Shown piece after piece: positions 32,440-43,810 of a stretch of 64,000 nt of DNA (the stretch's first letter is position 1; every line of letters starts with the position of its first letter). Below the pieces are notes generated by a model. It saw only the letters and a program-made list of their open reading frames with translations, had not been told where the DNA came from and made no database searches. The translations under genes and the position numbers were made by a program. The stretch is from Thysanoteuthis rhombus (Eukaryota > Mollusca > Cephalopoda > Oegopsida > Thysanoteuthidae), in the NCBI GenBank assembly GCA_963457665.1, contig OY735231.1, positions 41,100,524 to 41,164,523 of the forward strand, in the 5' to 3' direction.

Positions 32440-32600
32440 ATTCATTGATTTTTACCTGCACGATATCCCCAAAAGTATTTGTGGTTACATACCGTTTCGT
32501 AACTAATAATGAACTGATGTTGATTCTGTTTTTAGTGAGAATGGGGTAGGCAGAGGTGTGTGTTCTCTGTGTGCTTTTTGGTATTATTCTTGTTATCGAA
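32440..32600 (+). repeat. Family H, copy 2 (3' end)
   Basis: GCACGATATCCCCAAAAGT at 32459 and GGCAGAGGTGTGTGTTCTCT at about 32550 reproduce the unit start and terminal phrase of 17330-17850. Confidence 0.65.
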
Positions 32601-32974
32601 TTTCTAATCCATGGAATTTTGTATCATTCAAATCAATAGAGAAAACGCACCCTGAAGTTGCCATCAAATAAGCCAGTGTCTGATCGTCTTCTTATCTGCG
32701 TTTTCTTACCGAAATGTTTAAGTGGATGTCATTCTTCAAAATACAGAAAGTCGATTGAATCCCATGGGGGAAGAGAAAAAGACTCAGAGAGACTTTAGTT
32801 TGAACAACGGCCAAGCATTGTCGACTTACTGACTACAAGAACAATTATCGATCAAAAGCGTCTTTAGTCTCTAACGATACAAGACAGTTATGGGAATCGA
32901 CATGTCGCATTTGTTTGAATGTAAGTGTCTTTCTGTTGAAAGTAAAGATTTGAATATTTTTCAATATTACAATT

Positions 32975-33240
32975 TAGTACAATGGTCTGTGTGGTCTAGT
33001 GCTACAGTAGGTTCGGTAGGCCGAGGTTCAATCTACCGCCGAGTCATACCAACGATCCCTGGGGCTAAGGGGGTAAATCACGTTGAATCCATCAGTTTTC
33101 GTGGTGTCACCGAATGTAAGCAACGTCAAACCTGATCAGTACCTAGACTGATGACAGTTGGGGAATACCAGGTGCTGTGAAACCTGGCAAGTCGGGAGTT
33201 GGTCTCACTAACAATTGCCCGTGTGTACCAAACGCTGCAT
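32975..33240 (+). mobile_element. SINE-B copy, plus strand
   Basis: The head TGTGGTCTAGTGCTACAGTA plus GCCGAGGTTCAATCTACC shows A and B boxes. The body has GTCATACCAACGATCC, TAGACTGATGACAGTTGGGG and CTGGCAAGTCGGGAG and ends in ACAATTGCCCGTGTGTACC. It lacks about 30 bp between AGTCATACCAACGAT and the following block compared with 10905-11290. Confidence 0.8.
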
Positions 33241-33714
33241 TAACGCTGATTTGAGTATATGCAGATAACAACTGTAACGATATCAGGTGTACTTAGGACT
33301 AAAATTGATATTTCACTTAATTTTGTAAAAATATGATGTGAGACTGTGTAAATGCGCTTATATATGTGTGTGTGTGCGTGCGTGTGTAATGTTTTCCTTG
33401 CCCCTAGTGAATCGACCAAAATTGATTCGATGGATGTAAGTAAGTAATCCATGAACAAGATGAATAATTTTTGGTGGAGAAACACTCCCATGCAGAGGTT
33501 ATATAAACACTCATTAAGAAGATAATTGTTACTCACTAATTCAGAGAAAAAAGTTGTTAAAGAAGTAGAGAGTGCGAGAAGAGAAATAAAGAAGACATAG
33601 GCAGGGTCAAGCCCAGCATACGGGGACAAAAAACTTATCATGAATCTCTGAGGGATGAGAAAGAAGGAAAGGGAAGAAGTAACAAATCTCCATGAAGTCT
33701 TCAAAAGGTGAAAA

Positions 33715-34260
33715 AAAACGAAAAATCATGCTAGGTCAGTAAACTTTCGGTAGAGTAAGCTCAACTTTCAAGATCATAAAAATCACACTATCCTAAGAAG
33801 AAAAGTCTACGACCAATGCATCTTCCTAATAGTCACCTACAGAATTGTAACCTGGAATGTTACCAAAAGATTGACCTTCAAGCTGGGAACCATGGAACGG
33901 GCACAGAAGAGATTCATGCTCAACACGAAATAGAAGGATCATCCTGGAAAATATATCAGAGGAAAAATACGAATCCGAGATATCATGGAAACTATTTGAA
34001 AACTTGAATGGCAATGGGCTGATCGTGTTCCAAGAATGTTTGGCGAATGCTGGATACCACAATTCACTACGTGAATCCCCACAGATCATTTGTGACATTG
34101 TGGCCGACAGAAAGTAAGATGATGTGACGAGCTAGACAAATTCAGAAAATAGTGGCTTCGTGATACCGATGATAAAGGCATCTGGTGAATCTTAGGGAGG
34201 ATTTATGTCAAACGATAGACACTAAAAGAATGACGAAATTCAAGCGAAGGTCGATGAAGA
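33715..34260 (+). mobile_element. RTE-like LINE 3' end, copy 4 (longest)
   Basis: The pieces SKLNFQDHKN.., RRKVYDQCIFLIVTYRIVTW, KLGTMERAQKRFML, KIRIRDIMETI, LEWQWADRVPRMFG and WL-DTDDKGIW..LGRIYVKR follow the RTE pol C-terminus for about 180 residues. Frame changes lie at about 33810, 33950 and 34005. It ends near AAGAATGACGAAATTC without a clear triplet tail. The 33560-33700 region upstream is Lys/Glu-rich and might extend it. Confidence 0.85.
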
Positions 34261-34499
34261 AGCAGTCAAAGTGTAAAAAAAAAGTAAAAAGCCACGGAAA
34301 GGAGTTTGTTATGTAATTGGAATAAAAAATAAATGCAAAAAAAATTACTTAAATTTCAAAAGGAGGTAACTTTGAGCAGTATTTATTCCCTTCGAAATTA
34401 AGATCTAAATTGTCTCATATGAAACGTTAGACAACTTGCTTTTGTGACGCTTACCCCTATGCTTTAACCATTTATTACCTGAATAGTTTCCGTTCTGTT

Positions 34500-34790
34500 T
34501 CTATAGACAACGGAACTTTCCTTCCAGGGCGCATGCTTGGGCGAAGCGTATGGAGATCCTACGATAAACAGTCGTCATAATCGCCCTCTCGGCTTTGCTG
34601 ATGTAGTCAAGAGATGAGAAGAGAGCTCTTTGTCTGGCATCAGCTGGGTTGCTTGGAGCTGCTGGGAAGATGTCACATAGGGCATCTGACTGCCTGGTTT
34701 GGAATCAGAGATTATCCCTTCCTAGACTGGTTACCTTCCCAAAGAGCCAAATCTGCCCAGATCTGCCTTTCTATTTCATTGCTGTTGTGA
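34500..34790. other. GC-richer unidentified block
   Basis: Noticeably higher GC than the flanks, with GGGCGCATGCTTGGGCGAAG and GCCCTCTCGGCTTTGCTGATG. No second copy in the window. It lies just before a SINE-B tail and may be the 3' part of an element I cannot name. Confidence 0.35.
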
Positions 34791-34864
34791 AGATAACAAC
34801 ATTCAGTACATTGAATTTAGAAACATTTTTCATCGTGATACATTCTCCTAACTTCAAGACTTTT

Positions 34865-35065
34865 GATTGCCTTTTTGAGCTTAGTGCAGAGATCGGTCTC
34901 CTTCATGGATGATTAACGCAATCGTCGCAGGAGACTCTGTGTATGATCCCCAACTGCTTACTCCTTGCTCAGTAGTCAACCATCTAGATACCGCCAAGGC
35001 TCGATGTTGGTTAACTTTGGCGATCGTACGAGAACTAGCGTGTCCAAAGCGATTTGGTTATAACT
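34865..35065 (-). mobile_element. SINE-B copy, long-tail subfamily, minus strand
   Basis: Plus-strand phrases GTGCAGAGATCGGTCTCCTT, GATCCCCAACTGCTTACTCC, CAACCATCTAGATACCG and GGCTCGATGTTGGTTAAC match 10035-10225 and 52640-52880. The head is missing. Confidence 0.7.
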
Positions 35066-35735
35066 TGTGCGTTCTAAGAGTCTGTTGTACTTATCTGTTT
35101 CTTGCAAAATGGTGGGTGGAGAGTCATGTAACAGTTGAAAAAAACTTGATTTTTCTTTTTGCTTCACTAAAGAGTTCATCGTTCGACCCCGGTATGGATT
35201 AGCAAGAATTTGTTTCTTGAACGGTCTTTCTTTGAATCTAAACGTTTGTTTATAGCTGGTTTAGCCCTAGACGAGGAAGGGGGCTTCCCTTTTTTCCTTT
35301 TTTTTTTTTTAGATCTATCTTTGTTTCGGGGGTTTAGTGGAATATCATGATCGAATTTAATGCACATTTAGAAATTTGAAAGCCCTACTCTTGCTTACAC
35401 TCTAGATAGAAGTTAGAAAAGATTAAAGATTAGTGGGAGGTAGAGTAAACATAGTAATAATCAAGCAACACATTTGGAACGAAGCTCAATGAATGAGTGG
35501 AATAAATAAGTAAAGAATATACAAATTCAATTGTACTTATCTGGTTCTTGCAGCAGATTTTTTTGGGGTGGGGGTGAATCAAACGTCACAAATTGGAGTA
35601 TATTCCGCCAGATAAGGAGTTGCGAAAAAAAATCTTTATCTCTGTCACAAGTTCGGCAAATAGCAGAAAATACTTTTCATGGAAAACCTGTTTGTATATT
35701 GTTTGTATACATGTATCTATGTATGTGTATATATA

Positions 35736-35822
35736 TATGTGCGAGAGAGAGAGAGAGAAAAAAAAAGAGAGAGAGAGGGAGGGAGAGTGTTGGAGAGAGA
35801 AGGGGAGAAAGAGAAGAAATGA
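35736..35822 (+). repeat. GA-rich simple repeat
   Basis: (GA)n with poly-A interruption; the Arg/Glu-rich ORF is an artefact. Confidence 0.9.
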
Positions 35823-35999
35823 AGATTAGCTTTTTCTACATATTTGTATGGCAATAATGATTAAGTGGATAATCTTTCCAGGATGTGACTTGGCACTCCA
35901 TCCAGATTAATAAGATTATCGATACAACCAAGAGGAAATCATTGCAAAAAGGTCTTTTCAATAAATTCTATGGTAATCAAGTAGTTTTCTTGCTGGTCT

Positions 36000-36262
36000 A
36001 AAATCCTTCGGTTAAGAACTTATATTCGTTGATAAATAATGAGACGTGTTGTACAATGAACTTTTCCTTGGCTCCAGATCTGCAGGAAAGTCCTTTCTCC
36101 GTTACATAGACGTTCATAAGGGAGACCTGAAAGCAGACCTTAACAACTAGGCAATGTGATGTCGTGGCAGCAGACTGAAGAAGACGGACACTTGCCATCA
36201 AGGTAAGTATCCAGACGATCGAGAAGATGAGTGAGAGGGTTGGCGGGAGGAATGATGAGAGC
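36000..36262 (-). repeat. Family I repeat, copy 1, minus strand
   Basis: Minus-strand phrases CGTCTGGATACTTACCTTGA, TCTTCAGTCTGCTGCCACGA, AGGTCTCCCTTATGAACGTC and TTCCTGCAGATCTGGAGCC align with 57160-57400 on the plus strand. Both can be translated over about 70 codons with similar residues (RLD.YLDG..PS..VC), which hints at a former coding sequence. Confidence 0.75.
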
Positions 36263-36389
36263 GTAGACGACAGAACTGGGGGGGGGGGACTCCACCTGCG
36301 AAATCACACGATACAATGTCTTCCAAGTCAGAAAGTGGTTGACGAGAACAATCATCTATGGACAATGAGTTTTTCCCACAAAGGCTATT

Positions 36390-36865
36390 GTTAGGAACTG
36401 ACGCCAAAACTCAAAATAGGTTTCTTCACTTTTTAATCCTGTCTGGCTGGCTGGCTGACTTTGTATCACGCGCACAGGTCGTACCAACAGAGCTAGAGAG
36501 ATCAAATTTCAATTTAGGCTTGTCTTATGAAATTTCAGACTTTTCTCTGGATCACTGTCCATCAAAAGGTGAGTGAAGTAACTATCATCAATCCCCTTTT
36601 CCAATTTTCGATTTATCACCCGCTACACAGCATGCTACTAAAAGACGTTGATCATGTGACAGATGTGAATGTGCAACCAGCCAGAACTGTTTCTATTGTG
36701 TTTATTTTGTACCAAGAGTCCGTGTTTTATAAATAAAAAGACAGAGCTGTAGCAAATGCATACATTTCGAAAGCTCATTTCCATAATAAACAGATATTCT
36801 AAACTTGAAAATTGGTGCAAAACAATCTTCTTACCCCGCATTCACCAATATTGGACCATGTACTA
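36390..36865 (+). mobile_element. Family 1 dispersed repeat, copy 8, with 3' extension
   Basis: The head has GTCTGGCTGGCTGGCTGAC and ATCACGCGCACAGG. About 90 bp of the middle is deleted. The end is CACAGCATGCTACTAAAAGA, GTTGATCATGTGACAG. The extension then follows: AAATGCATACATTTCG and CACCAATATTGGACCATG. Confidence 0.8.
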
Positions 36866-36869
36866 AACT

Positions 36870-38400
36870 AAAATAAGTTTTGTTATTATGATGATTGATG
36901 TGTATATTTAAGTGTGAATGGTAATCCGCTTATTTCAAGTTTTTAGTCTCAATCTACTTCTAAGATCAGTTATCAATAAACATAATTCTTGATGACAAAT
37001 ATTTTGATAATAGTGTTATGGTAATATAAAGGAAGAAAAGAATCTTCTAATGTTCTGGTTAGACGTTTTGAGGAGATCAGAGAAGCTTACGTTTAATATT
37101 AAGCTGTTTGGGAGTTTTTTGTTCTTATTGTTTTATTAAGTTCGCATGGAATCCTGTTGCACTTTCCCAGTTTGCTTTTGGTGGTCCAATATTGTCGCAC
37201 TGACCACCAAGAGTATCTGTGACATTTCTTTGTCGTAGGATTTGTACGAGCAAGATCTCCAATTATTCATTTTCTATTGCAAATGGACGTTTTTTGCTCT
37301 CTTGATCTTTGTGACTCAAATTTTCACTTTGAAACTTTTTAAACCAACACAGTCCTGAACGATTGGAGGTTGTCCCATCATTCCATGCTACGATAATATT
37401 AGGAGTTGTTTAAGGCGCACTGTGACTGAGTTTATACTTGTGCCAAAGGATTTTACACAACTATTCTTCATCTTCAGTTTCAAGGGTCTACACCGTCGAA
37501 AGAAAACAATGAACCTGATCTCATTTTAATCCAAAACAAAATGAACCATAGGTATATTGGTACAATAGACAATAGCAATGTTGTGAGACACAACAAAGAG
37601 TTGGTTTCTAAAATCCGTCATTGCTTTCCGAACGACCTAATATCAACAAAATGGAAAACATTCAACGTCGTTAAAACATTAAATGAACGAATCTTAGTGA
37701 AGTTAATTTGGTTCGTAATCATTTGCCATGAAGCGGTATTCAGCAAGCTGATCTCATAAGAAATGGCCAATCCTAACGAGTTCTTTGAAGATGTTACATT
37801 AAATCCAAAAAGGAAATACTCTCAGAACGAAGTCGGGTTGAAGTTGAAAAGAACTGAACGCTATACATAACGAGTATAGTTTGTAAGGACTGTCTTGAAA
37901 AGTAAGTTAGTAGTATGTTTGTTTCTACACCATTTAGCAGCTTTAATAAAAAAAAATGAGCATGAATCTAAAATAGACATCTTAAAATAAAACAGTTCTT
38001 TTTCAGTGGATGATATCGTACGAAGCGTACTGGGTTGCCGTGAAGACTGCTACGAAACATTGAATAGAAGAAACATTCAACACTGTAATGGCTTTACTAC
38101 CAGTGGGAATCACTAAAACTGAGTACATATTGTGCTTTCTTTGAAGAGGCAATCGATAAGACAATGACTGTCATTACTCCACTGATGTGTATGATAATAT
38201 ACACTCATTTACTTAAGCATTTTATTCCAAACTTGACACAACAAGACCTCCAAACGAGGATCAATGTTGGACCTGGTTTCAATTTAAACTTCAAATTATC
38301 TTTCTTTGTGATTAGATTGTTGGTATGTTTATGTTTTTGAACCAATATTGTAACTTTTCTCACTCTTTAACGCATATCATGTCTTGCGAAATAAATTCTA
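36870..38400. other. Spacer
   Basis: No repeat family recognised, except a minus-strand CTGATCTCCTCAAAACGTC near 37070 that resembles retroelement tail motifs. The 72-codon ORF at 37541 is Lys/Asn/Ile-rich with no motif. Confidence 0.3.
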
Positions 38401-38404
38401 TAGC

Positions 38405-38485
38405 TTTAAATTGAAGTTCGATTTTTTTTAATTGGAACCCAACCTGTTGAAATTTAAGTTCATTCTTTTTTAATTTGTAACTGAA
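38405..38485 (+). repeat. Short relative of the 55.1-kb minisatellite
   Basis: Three or four units of the AATTGAAGTTCGATTTTTTT type, equal in pattern and strand to 55101-55258. Confidence 0.6.
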
Positions 38486-38877
38486 GAGGTATAGTGAACA
38501 ATTGCTGTGTTAATATAATGTGCAGCTGTTACACTAAATCTTATTGACTCATGAATTATTACAAACGATAACACGACAATATACATATGAACAGGCGGGT
38601 AAACTGAGGAAGAAAAATTGATCCTATAAACCATGGAACCTGATAGTTTGATGAATTATTTCCGATCAACGCTGTGCACAATCGCTTAGAGCATATCAGA
38701 TGGAGACTGGCATCATAAATGACATGTTAAAAAGGATCAGAAAGAGATCAAGTGCTTTTCAATGCAAGCTGTAAAATATCACAATTCATCAACGTAAATG
38801 TGAAACTTGAGAATTTTCATAGGCCACACAGTTTCAAAATCCAATGATCTAGAAGAAAACTGCGTGTTACTGCAAGT

Positions 38878-39175
38878 GTTGTCCGCTCGAATAGTGTAAT
38901 GGTTAGTTTGTTTGACTCACACGCAGAGCTTTCAACTCGATTCCGGGTATGAGCGAACAGCGTGGAAAATTTTTCACTAAATTTTCTGTTCATTCAGCAG
39001 CTAATTGAGTTTAATCTAAGCTATCTGATTCGGATGGAGGTATCCCTTCGGTCGATTTTTGCCTTGGGCTGACCATAAAAACCTGTCTCAACAAGACTTG
39101 CAAGGATCACTGAGCTGATACAAAGGAAATGCAAAGGAAACCGTGATTTTATCACCGGTTGTTTTTATTCCAATA
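38878..39175 (+). mobile_element. SINE-A, copy 3
   Basis: The head has CGAATAGTGTAATGGTTAG (A box), TTTGACTCACACGCAGAG and CAACTCGATTCCGGG (B box). The body continues with CAGCTAATTGAGTTTAATC to TTGCAAGGATCACTGAGCTG. It ends in AAACCGTGATTTTATCACCG, as copy 1 ends in AAACCGGGATTTCGTTGC. Confidence 0.88.
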
Positions 39176-39349
39176 GGAGCTGTCCAGAAACGGATGATTC
39201 ACCTTTTTCATCAGTGTGTGTGTGTCAGGAACATAGCCATGGGGATCAGATTAATAGGCTAGTCTAAAAGACCATTGCTACTGATTAATGAGTTCAATGC
39301 TCTAGATTCCCATTATTACATTGAAGCAATACTGAGTTGAACTTATTGG

Positions 39350-39720
39350 ATACGTTCAAATGTACCCTGCTTTTCCAGAAGTGTACTTTACGCCATGTTT
39401 TCGCTTTTATGAAAAGAAAGCAAAAATGACGCTCAGTATTTTTTTTTTTTTTTTTTTTGTAGCGAACCAGTATAGAGGCAGTGCGAACATTCTTTTGTTT
39501 TCAGCACACGGTCTCCTGTACCCCACAACTACGACCAACAATGACTCAGCGTAACATATCATCATCACGATTTTGGGATCCGGGAACGCTGAATTAGTTT
39601 CACGTGTAAATTATTGGTAAATGCTTGTTAGCTGAACACCAACTCGGGTCACGAAATCGTTTTAGGAACGCTCTCCTTTCTGTGGCTTGTGGCAGTGACC
39701 GTGCTACGTCAAACTGCGCC
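39350..39720 (+). repeat. Family E repeat, copy 1
   Basis: Landmarks are TTTACGCCATGTTTTCGC, GAACCAGTATAGAGGCAGTG and CTCAGCGTAACATATCATCA, aligned in order with 49700-49960. A poly-T run at 39440-39457 replaces a TTTTTCCTCC tract of copy 2. Confidence 0.7.
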
Positions 39721-39987
39721 CTATCCTGCAAATATTTTTAAGGTTTTTTCTTTTAGATATTTTTAGATTATCTTTTAGTTCTTTTAACATTATTTTCAAT
39801 TGGGGGGGGGGATTTTGGCTTTTTCAGGATTCCAGACTCATTACGCCCCAGTGTATTACCCCATCCCCACTGTCGTTGAGACTGCCGGTACCACGCACTG
39901 CCCCTGTTGATATATGATTTTTGAAGCAAGAGCACTCTTTGATCATTTCATTATTCAGTACTTTACTCAGCACTTTTTATTGAACCA

Positions 39988-40205
39988 CCGTAGCCACCGA
40001 AACGACAAATGGTTCCATTCTCTCCTTTATATGCTTGTGTTTGTTTATGTGTTTGTGTGTTTTACCACTCCTGGCCAGTGATGTCATAAATAAAATTTAT
40101 CCTGACCATATTTATTCTTCAATGGGATTTTTTTTCACATGACCTCAAATCCAGACGCTATGGTTGTTCGTTTATTGACTGTGATGGCGAGTTTAATTTT
40201 GTATA
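39988..40205 (+). mobile_element. Family D repeat, copy 3 (short form)
   Basis: ACCACCGTAGCCACCG, ACTCCTGGCCAGTGATGTCA, ATCCTGACCATATTTATTC and TTGACTGTGATGGCGAG stand close together. The roughly 200 bp found between the second and third landmarks in copies 1 and 2 is absent. Confidence 0.8.
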
Positions 40206-40829
40206 GTATTTATCCGTATGAATAACAATCAATTGTTCGTGGACAGAAAATGAAAACCTTGAAGCATAGGGAGCTATAAGGATTATGACAGAAGCTTTTG
40301 TCTCCCTTTTCGGATCCATTATCCGACCAGATGAATCCTGCTAATCAAGCTTCACATCATCTTCCGAGGTTATTGATGAACCTGATCACTCATTATTTCA
40401 ACCCGTTTATAATAAATTATACAGTTGACCAAAGACATAAATGGACAATTGACTGATACAATATACGGACAGCTGACTGATGAAATAAATGGATATATTG
40501 TTGCATTCAAGAGAAAACTGAATAATTATTCCAAGATTAAGTTCTGTACTTTAAGCCGATGATCGATGATAATAAAGTAATTGTTTTCGTCCTCAGCGGG
40601 AAATGTCCATTCGCTATGGGTGTCTGTTGTGTCGTGGTTGTGTCATTTTTCAATTGGATAACTTCGTTATCCCTCAATTCAATCCAATCCAATCTTGCCT
40701 GCAGACCTGAGGGAAATCCTGAATTTTAAGCGATCCGATTACTTGTTTATTTCTCATGAGTGAAAGCATTGTTTGTGTTTGTAATTGGGACAATTTCACA
40801 AATCTTGTTCAATTTTGATGAAATTTGGC

Positions 40830-41035
40830 TATAATGTTTGCGAAACTACAGGAATTAGTAATTGGTGAGTTACGGACGATCCGATTGTTTTTTTACATTT
40901 TATATATAAAGAACAATATGTCGATATGCAAAGGATATTGAACTTCGGAACTGCTGAACCGATAAGAATGAAAAATTGTTGTACAGGTTCTACGGAGCTT
41001 AAATACTGAAAACATACAATGTTTTTAAGAACTTC
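40830..41035 (+). repeat. Family G repeat, plus strand
   Basis: TTGGTGAGTTACGGACGATC at 40861 and GCTGAACCGATAAGAATG at 40953 match the reverse complement of 27290-27570. Confidence 0.7.
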
Positions 41036-41389
41036 ATGGCTCGAATACATAAAAAATTTAGTAAATTGGTGTTAATGAAGAATTCTCTCTCTCTCTCTCA
41101 ACGATTTTTTATTGGAGACATTATGCCTTTGAGATTTTTTTTTGTATTGAACCCTCTGCACTTTTCATTTATGGCTATTAGGCACCATGAATCATGTACT
41201 AAAAAATGTGTTACTTTTTAAAAATCGAAATCAAAATTAATTCTTTTTCATAAAATATGAAGCCAGAATCCAAATCTTTGCTGTTGATAATCATTGCTTT
41301 AAGTTGGTTGCAGATATATTTTTCTTGATAATTTCAGATGGAATCCCATATTCTAAGAACAGCATATTGATATGTATGTATGAATCATC

Positions 41390-41875
41390 GTTCTCTGCTT
41401 ATACCCTCATCGAGGGACACACGGGAATTTGTTAGTATGATCCATTTCCAGCTTGTCAGGTCTTCCAGAGCTTCCCTCTGCTTACGACCAACGTTATTCC
41501 CCAATGGTTGCCCGTCTAGATAATGACCACAGTTGACGCTGTTCAACAGATGATTTCACAAAAAACTGTTGTATCCACCGTATTTGGTCGTTACCACTTA
41601 TTCTTCTAGCAATAATATGAATAATCAAAATATATTTGCAGACAAGAATGTTTTCAAAAACGAAATCGGTGGTCAGTTTTGAGAATCTTCACCCTAAAAG
41701 CAAAATGTATAAATATATATGCAAGCAGTGTTTTTAGGTGATGTTTAGGCGTGCTGAATCAAAATTTATCGCTGAGTTTTAAAGATTTTTTAAGGCTGGG
41801 AATTGAACCCCTACCGACCGAATTGAAGGCGAGCAGTCTATCAGTGGCTCACGGTGATAGATATGAATATAACGA
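41390..41875 (-). mobile_element. SINE-B copy, interrupted, minus strand
   Basis: The minus-strand head at 41868-41790 has CACCGTGAGCCACTGATAGA (A box) and GTAGGGGTTCAATTCCC (perfect B box). The body tail at 41600-41395 ends in CCTCGATGAGGGTATAAGC. About 180 bp of unrelated AT-rich sequence lies between, so this is one copy with an insertion or two partial copies. Confidence 0.75.
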
Positions 41876-42179
41876 ACAACATCAAATTTGTACCTTGAAT
41901 ATAAACTTAGACATATCTCTTAGTAAACTTTCGCTCTTTAACTCCAAAGACTTTTCTTTCCATTCGTTAACCATATATGATCGTTAATTAGAAGAATTCT
42001 GCAGGCGAATAAATAGACATAAGTGTTTATTAACTGACTGTCGTCACTAATTATGTATTGAAGCGTTTCAATTATGAAGTTCTGTATTAATTAGGAATGA
42101 GTAAATTCACTCAAGTTCGCCAGGTTTTATCGATTTCTTGGATATCATTTTCCGACTTTATTTGATTTAATTCAATATT

Positions 42180-42662
42180 AGAAAACATCAACGAAAACTG
42201 TCGACATCAATATAGTCAGAATCAACATGGGTTTCTTCAGTTCTTTAGTTGGTTTTCTAGAGCTGGCTATGTGTCTATCACGTGTACAGGCCTCCCCAAT
42301 GTAGCAGGAAGACTAAAAATTCAAATACTAACCGTGTATAATGTCTGGGAATTTAGTTTTTGTTTTTCTTTTAAATTCAACATGAAAATAGGTTTTTTAA
42401 GGAAAGGTAATATTTAATGTAAGTTTACGCTAAATTGGACCCTTACTTTGTGTCTGGCAATGTACATGCTTGATTCTTTGAAAAATTCAGATTTTTTCTA
42501 GTGATCACCACCCAACAAAATTTGAGATAATTTAAATAATTATCGATTACTTTTTTCCCCTCATCTTTTAATTAATCACTTTCAACACGGTATGCTGCAA
42601 AAAGACATCAATTGCATGACGTTTTCGTTTGAGTGATTATCCAGTTTCTTATCCAACTAATA
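42180..42662 (+). mobile_element. Family 1 dispersed repeat, copy 9
   Basis: Nearly complete: CAACATGGGTTTCTTCAG, AGAGCTGGCTATGTGTCTAT, ATCACGTGTACAGGCC, TAAGTTTACGCTAAATTGGA, TTTGTGTCTGGCAATG, TTTCTAGTGATCACCACCC, CAACACGGTATGCTGC, then ATGACGTTTTCGTTTGAGTG with ATTATCCAG at the end. Confidence 0.9.
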
Positions 42663-42799
42663 AAATGACTATCGAATTGAGTTATATGGATAATACCCGG
42701 GGGTGTACATGGCATTTGCAGTTTGCAGATCTTACGAAATAAAAATATTTCCGAACAGATTCTATTTTAGTTTTCTCCAGTTTGTTGTTGTAAGGAATT

Positions 42800-43110
42800 A
42801 ATGCAGAATGGGACAATTGGGCTCAGATTTTTCGGAAGCGGGCGTTTTGGCGCTTTCCTTTGGTTGCCATCTGATTCGGCACCAGACATTTGGGCGCTAC
42901 GAAAAATGTTGATTGATTCATCATCAATTTAAATACATACAAATGCCACAATTACATACATACAAATCTAAAGATCTGAACGCTCATGTGAGACACGGAC
43001 ATGCCATTGAACACTAATTCAAAGACCACATTGAGCAATGGCAGTCAGCGGAGACCAAAAAGCTCCTCTTCCATTTCGCTACTATCACTTTTCCCATTTT
43101 CCCACCCAAA
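42800..43110. other. Spacer with GC-rich TTTGGCGC motifs
   Basis: GGCGTTTTGGCGCTTTCC at 42841 and CATTTGGGCGCTAC at about 42886 form an imperfect short repeat. No ORF. Confidence 0.35.
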
Positions 43111-43114
43111 TCAC

Positions 43115-43165
43115 GCAGCTTAGGATTTACTCGGTTAGCTGTTGAGTTCACAGGGAAAATTGAAA
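43115..43165 (-). mobile_element. SINE-A fragment (body only), minus strand
   Basis: The plus strand reads CACGCAGCTTAGGATTTACTC, GGTTAGCTG and TTCACAGGGAAAATT, close to the inverted body at 31030-31080. Head and tail are absent. Confidence 0.6.
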
Positions 43166-43689
43166 AAAAAATGGCGAGATTTCATTACACAGATTGCAAT
43201 GTCACACTTGAGAAGAAAAACAGGTTTGCAATTAGCTTATAGCTAGCATAAACCCTGATTTGCTCTCAATGAAATATCATAAAATATAATGCGAAGATTC
43301 ATCAACATTGCGATTTCAAATTTATGAAATTGACAATTTTTCTATTTGTATTACCTGCAGTTGAGAAACCTGTCGAGAGAGATCTTACAGATACGAAGCA
43401 AATTGAGTACAATCTGGTTTTTACACAATAGAGTAATTGCAACGCGTTGGGTGGCTATGAGAATGACTGTCTTCAAAGAAAACGCGTTTGTGATCCTCAG
43501 AAAAGCAATGGAGGATTAATTCAACTCTTGCAATAAATTTGATATGAAAAGCAAAATTCATATTTGCTGAGTGCAACGAAAAACTAAAAGCGTCGAGGGA
43601 AAAAAGCGGTTAAGATTTGCTTGGATTCAAAATCAAAGGAAATTTGAAAATAAAGAGACTCTTACAATTTATCCCATTAATTCTGATTC

Positions 43690-43810
43690 ATTTTAATAGT
43701 CTGATATACAGTGAGTGTAAAATATATCTGATACGTTTCAAAAATTAAATTTTAATAGTCTCTGATATATACAGAGTGCACAAAGTATCTGATACGTTTC
43801 GAAAACTTCA
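43690..43810 (+). repeat. 59-bp tandem duplication with transposon-end-like sequence
   Basis: Two units (starting 43690 and 43749) each contain TTTTAATAGTCT, GATATATACAGAGTG-like and TATCTGATACGTTTC phrases. TATACAGAGTGCACAAAGTA resembles the short inverted ends of Tc1/mariner elements beside a TA, but no opposite end was found. Confidence 0.75.

Noticed and set aside
33240..33704. 154-codon hydrophobic minus-strand ORF
   Set aside because: Overlaps a (GT)n tract (His/Thr run) and lies opposite Lys/Glu-rich DNA next to RTE copy 4; the hydrophobicity follows from pyrimidine-rich composition.
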